Shown here piece by piece: positions 58,774 to 64,000 of a stretch of 64,000 nt of DNA (positions are counted from its first letter, which is position 1; each line of letters opens with the position of its first letter). Origin of the DNA: Ornithodoros turicata (taxonomy: Eukaryota; Arthropoda; Arachnida; Ixodida; Argasidae); the NCBI RefSeq assembly GCF_037126465.1, contig NC_088203.1, positions 98,270,668 through 98,334,667 on the forward strand, given 5' to 3'. The position numbers were made by a program, and so were the translations under genes. The notes under the pieces were generated by a model that ran no database searches, was not told where the DNA came from, and saw only the letters and a list, made by a program, of their open reading frames with translations.

Positions 58774-60481
58774 CTCCCGCAAATCCATGCAACGATGCCG
58801 TCTGCACATTGGGGACAGGCCACTTGTAAATGTCCAGCACCACAAATTCCTCGGCGTAACTCTAACCACTAGCCTCTCTTGGAAACGTCACATCGATGGC
58901 ATGGAGAAGAAAGCTCAGCGCTGGACCGCTGTCATCCGTCACTTCGCTGGAATGAGGTGGGGACGCGATGAGAAGGACCTCCTGATGCTGCATAACGCCT
59001 TGATTCGTGCCACAGTCGCCTACAGTCTGCCTGTGCTTCACGATCTCCCCAGCACCTTAGCACAGAGGATCCGCGCTATGCTGGCACGGAGCCTACGGGT
59101 GTGCCTCGGTGTCCCCCGCGGGGCCGAGACAAGGCTAGTGGTTGCGGAAGCCCGCGACATCCCTTTTGAAGTTCTCCGAAACACAGAAACTGTGCGCCAG
59201 TATCTCCGCCTGATTGCACACCATCGCCACCACCCGCTCATCCGGAAACTTCGGGCAAGGCACAGCACGCCGATCCACGGATGTATAATGTCAATCAAAT
59301 CCCGCGTTCCGAAATTCGTGATCAGCCCCGCCGCTGAAAGCACGGCCCCGTGGACACTTCCGTCGCCAAGCGTCACCGCCTCTGTCCCAGGGATCACGGA
59401 CAACAAAAGGAGCTACCCCGACCTCGTACTACAGCAACTGACTGTGGATTTCATCGGCACCGCATATGATGGGTTCTGCACGGTCTTCACGGATGGCTCT
59501 TCAACGAAAACTTCGTCATCCTCATCTTTTGTGGTACCCTCGATACCGCTCACCCGGGGTTGCCGGTTGTCCCATCGCACCTCTTCGACCTCAGCCGAGC
59601 TGTACGGAATCCTGCTGTTCTTACAATATGCGACCACCTGCGATCCACGGCGATGGGCAGTCTGTACTGACTCCAAGTCAGCTCTTCGATGCCTGAAAAC
59701 CTCAGGTCTCCGCGGCTCACTGGCCACACTTGTGATAAACATCCTACGCCTACTGAAGTCCATAACTGCCCACGGCCACACCATCGCTTTTCAATGGATT
59801 CCGGGTCATTGCGGAATCTCTGGCAATCACGTTGCCGACGCTGCCGCAGCGGCCGCTCACCACCAGGACAAGTGTGTCCCGATTGTTCTCCCAAGGGGAG
59901 ACAGACGGTCCCTTCTTCGTGACTGGGCTGCCTCCTCATCTGTCGAACAATGGCGTCGGGATGTCCCGGCCAGTACCATACTGGGAATTGTAGACCCAAC
60001 ATTCTCGTGTCGCTTACCGACATCTCTACCGCGCGTCATTAAGTCCCTCCTACATCGCATACGGCTGAATGTTGCCTTTTCGCCGTACTACCGTTACCAG
60101 ATAGGGTGTGCCAGCAGTCCCTTGTGCCCGGAGTGTGGTGTGCCAGCGACCGCGGACCATGTGATCATCGCATGTGCCACCTATAGGAGGGAGCGTCACT
60201 TCTTGGCAAACGACATTGCGCGGGTTGACAGCCGACCCCTTGACCTCAGACTCATTTTGGGACCATGGGACACACGAACGCAGATGTCCGTCTTACGACC
60301 CTTCATCAAATTCCTGCAAACCACCGGCCTGATCGACTCTCTCTAAAACCCTGTCAGCGTCGTCAGCATCATCCTCATCACCATCCTCTCATTTTCCCCC
60401 AATAGCAATGGGGTAGCATTCTGCTCAATGAGCGGAAGTCATCCCCATATCATCGTCATCATGTATTTCTCTCTCTCTCTC
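58774..60481 (+). mobile_element. Recent 5'-truncated LINE with intact frame and 11-bp duplication
   Basis: Starts in the RT thumb and stays open to the stop at 60344-60346. It encodes HHKFLGVTLTTSLSWKRHID, FAGMRWGRDEKDLLMLHNAL, SLRVCLGVPRGAE, QYLRLIAHHRHHPLIRKLRA, RNase H (VFTDGSSTKTSS, STSAELYGILLFLQYA, CTDSKSALRCL, WIPGHCGISGNHVADAAA), LLHRIRLNVAFSP and a knuckle CPECGVPATADHVIIACATY. The tail ends in ATCATGTATTTC plus CT repeats. It is flanked by TCATCTATGTT at 58763-58773 and 60482-60492. The apparent Met at 58703 is host sequence. It lacks the RT core, so it is dead on arrival. Confidence 0.92.
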
Positions 60482-60492
60482 TCATCTATGTT

Positions 60493-62248
60493 GTTGTTGT
60501 TGTTGTTGTCCACTGCATGCTAATAAGAGCCAATTTGAGGACAACTCTCACATTGCCACTGGAGAAGTCAAAGAACCACTTCGTGAATGCAGAACGAAAA
60601 TAAACGACCACCTCCTGTTGCGGAGGTCGACCCGCTTTTCGTCACGATCTATCATTATGAAGATGGTAAGCGAGCGGGTTGAGTACCAAATATACATACC
60701 CATCCATTTGCGAAGTATGTTAATGAAACAGAGTTGGGGAACGGACGAATGAGGGAAGGCCCTGTCAGCATGCGTAAGTCCTAAACAGCGTACGCATCTC
60801 TGTGGCTATCCAGGGCACTTGAGTGATCGCACTCCAGAGAATCGCCACAAAGTTTGGCGACCGCATGTCAGGTCATTATTCGGTTAGTCAGCGACGCAGT
60901 CCATCAGCATAATCCCATCATCAGACAAGCCGCACACCGTCCAACGTCCCTTCGCAGCAAACTGTGGAAACATGGAAGAAAGTCATTGCCGTAGTGCTTA
61001 TTTCGAAGTCAGACAGCAAGGGAATCATACTGTTCCCTTTCAATTAGACTTGATGGACCACTTTAGTTTGTTAGAGGGCGGAATATTGTTACCACTTTCT
61101 GCAGACAAAGGAAGTTCGCCAGCACGATAAGTGGAACAGCCTGCTGCCAATCTTAATGTATTAATGATAATTCGGGGATTTACGTTACATGACAGTTAGG
61201 ATTGCGGGGGCTGCCGCAGTGTAGGGTCTGTGGACTACTTTCGTCTACGTGAATGATTATTGTTATTGTCAACTTTTTTGCGTGCGCTGGAATATCAACA
61301 GACGGCAGCCCGTATCTAGCTTTCCTCGCGGACGACCACGTATTAAAGTAGCACAGAAGTCATTTTTAACACCCTGTTTTCTTCCTATAAAACTGTTAAG
61401 TAGGCCAGTAAGATGCACCAGGCGAAGTAATTCACACCAAAGAGTCATAATTATCGCAAAAATTGAATTTAAAATACGCCGCAAAAACGACCGTACGCAA
61501 CGGTGGTGAAGAGCAGTACCACCATGTGATCTGCCTGGAACCTCGCGCTGACGGTGTAAGGAGAACGCTCGCTGATATAAAGAAATGTTCTCCGCTACTC
61601 CGCTGTCGTCTGCTATTCGGCTGTTCGGGGTTCTGAAAAAGCCTTTCTCCTGGCTCGGTAATGATTCGACCGCTCCTTCTATCCCCAATTATCCGGAAGA
61701 ACTGGCAAAACTGGTTTACGGCGGCAAAGGGACAAGGCGCTGACCCCCACTGACTGGCGAACCAGAACGCGTTCTCCTTATAACGTCATCGGTGACGTGG
61801 AATCATACCTTCTCATCCTCGTTATACCTGCAGCTGGAGTGACGAGTTAAGGGTGAACACGCGGAGTCATGTTTATGTGAGTTTTTTTTTCTGGGAAACA
61901 AATTGCACACATCAAAACCTTTCGCGCTATTCGGTAAAATGACACACACTTTCATCAGACGTCTTAATCTGATTTTTTTTTTTTTTTTTTGTGGCCCTCC
62001 GTACTACTTTAAAGCAACTTGCCCTCGGCAGGTTTGGAACACACAACCTTGACGTCAGTAAGTGGATATGGCACCAAGTCATCCAACGAGGACATCAACA
62101 TGATCAAGATCGACATGCCGGTTGTGATCGACTTCCTGTTTAGACATGCTTTTGTGTACATGCAGGTCTGCTTTATATTGCTGCATTGGTTATCGCGTCG
62201 ACACGCACACATCTATGTGTGTTCACTGCTGCTACACAAGATCGCCTA
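60493..62248. other. No feature recognised in distal intron 2
   Basis: A TTG microsatellite (60490-60508) and a T-run (61972-61990). No protein similarity or repeat was recognised in the rest. Confidence 0.4.
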
Positions 62249-62490
62249 CAGTTTGAATAATGAACTTCACTGCATAGCACGCTCCTAGCCAACCATCATA
62301 TCTCGAATGACATCGCTATCTGCGCTGAAAACGGGAGGCGTACGCCTTTTCTGTGACACTTATGCTGTTCATAATTGTCACAAAAAGGCGTACGCCTCCC
62401 GTTTTCAACAAATCAGGACAGATAATGATATCATCCGAGATGATGGTTGGCTAGGAGCGTGCTATGCGGTGAAGTTCATTTCTAAGAGTG
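62249..62490. mobile_element. MITE, CACTCTTAAAAATG family
   Basis: A 242-bp hairpin flanked by TA (62247-62248, 62491-62492). The left end is mutated (CAGTTTGAATAATGAACTTC) and part of the left core (the GATTTGTT block) is deleted; the right end is intact. Confidence 0.85.
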
Positions 62491-62592
62491 TACTATCACC
62501 ATGTCCTCACCGACCTCATGGTGTGTAGGAGACCGGGAAACACAAAATAGAGACTGAGTAGAGTTATTTGCATAATTCATGGGAAATCTGCA

Positions 62593-62855
62593 CACTCTAA
62601 AAACAGAACTTCACCGCATAGGACGCTTCGCGCCAACCATTGCCGCGAATGATACCGTTGTCGCTTCTGATTCGAGGACAGAGAGCGGGGGGGGGGGGGG
62701 GGGCGTACGCCTTATTGTGTCAATTTGGATATATGATAATTGACACAGAAAGGCGTACGCCCTCCTCTCTCTTCGAATCAGAAGTGATAATCCTATCGTT
62801 CGTGGCCATGGTTGGCACAGATCGTGCTATGCGGTGAAGTTCTGTTTTTAGAGTG
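62593..62855. mobile_element. MITE, CTCTAAAAACAGA subfamily
   Basis: Ends CACTCTAAAAACAGAACTTC (62593) and mirrored to 62855, followed by TA. The core is shifted: ATTCGAGG/CTTCGAATC replace the TTGTTGAAAACG block, and a G-run lies at 62687-62703. GGCGTACGCC is present in both arms (62702, 62752). It lies about 160 bp before the exon 3 acceptor. Confidence 0.85.
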
Positions 62856-63014
62856 TATATGACTATGTGGGACAGCATTCATGGCAGGAACTACCAATAT
62901 CGTGTCCATTCCATTCCGTCCAATGGCTTTCATTCCACTTGAGTTTGCTCGTATTTTCTTATTTATCGCTTTGAATACAATGTTCTCACACGTTCTGCCT
63001 CATCCTCTTTCCAG

Positions 63015-63661
63015 CCTGTTCACCAGAAGATGCCACTCCCACTCTCCAACAATACCGAGGTCGCTTCCGCCTCCGTCGCTCAGATGTCCGCCACATGGAA
63101 CGTGCCAGGAACAAGACCCTCCGTCTTACCGTCGTCATAGTGCTCGCCTTCGTCTTTTGCTGGACGCCATACGTCATCATGGTCCTCTGGTACCAGTTCG
63201 ACCCGGACAGCGCCGGTCACGTGGACACCTATCTCCAATCATCGCTCTTCATGTTCGCCGTTTCAAACTCGTGTGTGAATCCGTTGGTGTACGGCAGTTA
63301 CATGACCGGTTTCAGCAATCTCTGGTCCAAGTACTGCTGCCGTGAGAACGTCGTACCTTGTAACCTGTCGAGGCAGACGTCGAAACAGACACTGACGTCG
63401 ACCGTGCCGCGAACGCCGCTGATTGAGAAAGTGCTCGCGAGAGACTACGCCATGTATTGTTCGGACTCGTCGCCGTGCCACGTGGACGTCTTAGTTAACG
63501 TGAACGGAACGTACGCCGTGTTGGGACAGCATAAGCAAGAGACAGACAATCGTGCGCATAGGAGGTCGACGACAAGTTTGCTGTCGGCTCAGTTCAAAAG
63601 AAAGTGGCACAAGTCGTCCATGATGAACTGCTCCGTGGTGAGAAGTAATTACAGTATGTAA
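63015..63661 (+). CDS. AKH/ACP-type receptor, exon 3 (ICL3, TM6, TM7, tail)
   Basis: Joins exon 2 in phase 1 and completes the receptor (residues 253-467). It encodes the basic third intracellular loop with the HMERARNKTLRLT segment, TM6 with FCWTPY (C301 to Y305), a short third loop, TM7 with NSCVNPLVYG (N341-P342), the NPxxY position in the AKH-receptor form, and a C-terminal tail with a C360-C361 pair that may be palmitoylated plus many Ser/Thr residues for arrestin-type regulation. TAA at 63659-63661. No AATAAA signal was seen in the 339 bp that follow. The acceptor is CTCTTTCCAG; an in-frame alternative is at 63026. Confidence 0.93.
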
Positions 63662-64000
63662 ACAACTTCTGCTGTTATTGTTAGAAACTGTGGACATTTA
63701 CGGGCCATCCGTTAACAAACACGCACGCTAGACCTCGTTAACTTCGGTACGGTACACAGCGTCCTTACGTGTTTTACCAGCGGTATTTTTGCATGTTATG
63801 CGTACACTGTTATTCTACAGATGAAAGAACAATCTCTGTTCAAAAAAAAAAAAAAAAGAAAGAAAAATGGCGGTTCCCGTCCTGAGGCTTTAGCGTCAAA
63901 CCACATTTGTTGGAAAAGTTCTTGGACCTTTTTTATATACTCGTATATATAGATGCACCAATCAAGAGATTATTCACACAGAGTACTATATTACTTATCA
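63662..64000 (+). other. Probable receptor 3' UTR
   Basis: No gene recognised. An A-run at 63842-63857 and TA repeats near 63935-63950. No canonical polyadenylation signal seen, so the transcript likely continues past the window. Confidence 0.35.

Larger units (their letters stand above)
49072..63014 (+). other. Receptor intron 2 (GT-AG, 13943 bp)
   Basis: Begins GTAAGAAAGC and ends CTCATCCTCTTTCCAG. It is packed with MITEs, a gypsy pol fragment and two LINEs, all annotated separately. A second in-frame acceptor 12 bp downstream (CACCAG, exon from 63027) is possible; the upstream one has the better pyrimidine tract. Confidence 0.85.

Noticed and set aside
1..64000. CRISPR array, operons or prokaryotic genes
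   Set aside because: Regular spacer-repeat structure is absent; repeats are eukaryotic transposons and the one host gene is spliced.

Overview
This is eukaryotic, intron-containing, repeat-dominated DNA. It carries the three coding exons of one neuropeptide G-protein-coupled receptor of the arthropod adipokinetic hormone / ACP (GnRH-related) class, plus at least eight classes of mobile DNA. The receptor type, the Penelope, P-element and LINE types present, and the LINE tails ending in an AATAAA-like stretch plus a C-run all point to an arthropod. From memory of their genomes I would guess a tick (Ixodida), but no database search was possible. No prokaryotic, rRNA or complete tRNA gene was seen.

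Layout. 0-7 kb: an 884-bp foldback element, two diverged copies of an unnamed repeat, GTAAC-rich repeats and a LINE 3' end. 7.7-11.2 kb: a Penelope-like element (reverse transcriptase plus GIY-YIG endonuclease) with a frameshift, a roughly 1-kb foreign insert, and a hammerhead-ribozyme-like core over its stop codon. 11-24 kb: broken LINE pieces, an orphan LINE endonuclease, a micro-SINE and small palindromic MITEs. 24-26.5 kb: a decayed P-element/THAP9-like transposase. 26.6-42 kb: an LTR-like fragment, TIR elements whose ends begin CACTC/CACTT, several minus-strand LINEs and a hAT-like TIR element. 43.25-63.66 kb: the receptor gene, with exons at 43253-43801, 48864-49071 and 63015-63661. Its 5.1-kb and 13.9-kb introns hold eleven of the twelve MITE copies or fragments of one family, a Ty3/gypsy pol fragment, a hAT relic and two LINEs.

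The only confident host gene is the receptor: 467 codons, or 448 from the better-placed third Met, joined by GT-AG splice sites in phases 0 and 1. Everything else is mobile DNA in various states of decay.

The most unusual observations are: (1) a group of TIR elements with CACTCT-type ends and 2-bp target duplications (TA, TG or CA) whose interiors differ, plus one element that has the same palindromic core but completely different ends; (2) very short retroposed insertions (42, 43, about 50 and 67 bp) that still show target-site duplications; (3) a 5'-truncated LINE with an intact reading frame and a perfect 11-bp duplication; (4) the possible ribozyme overlapping the Penelope stop codon.
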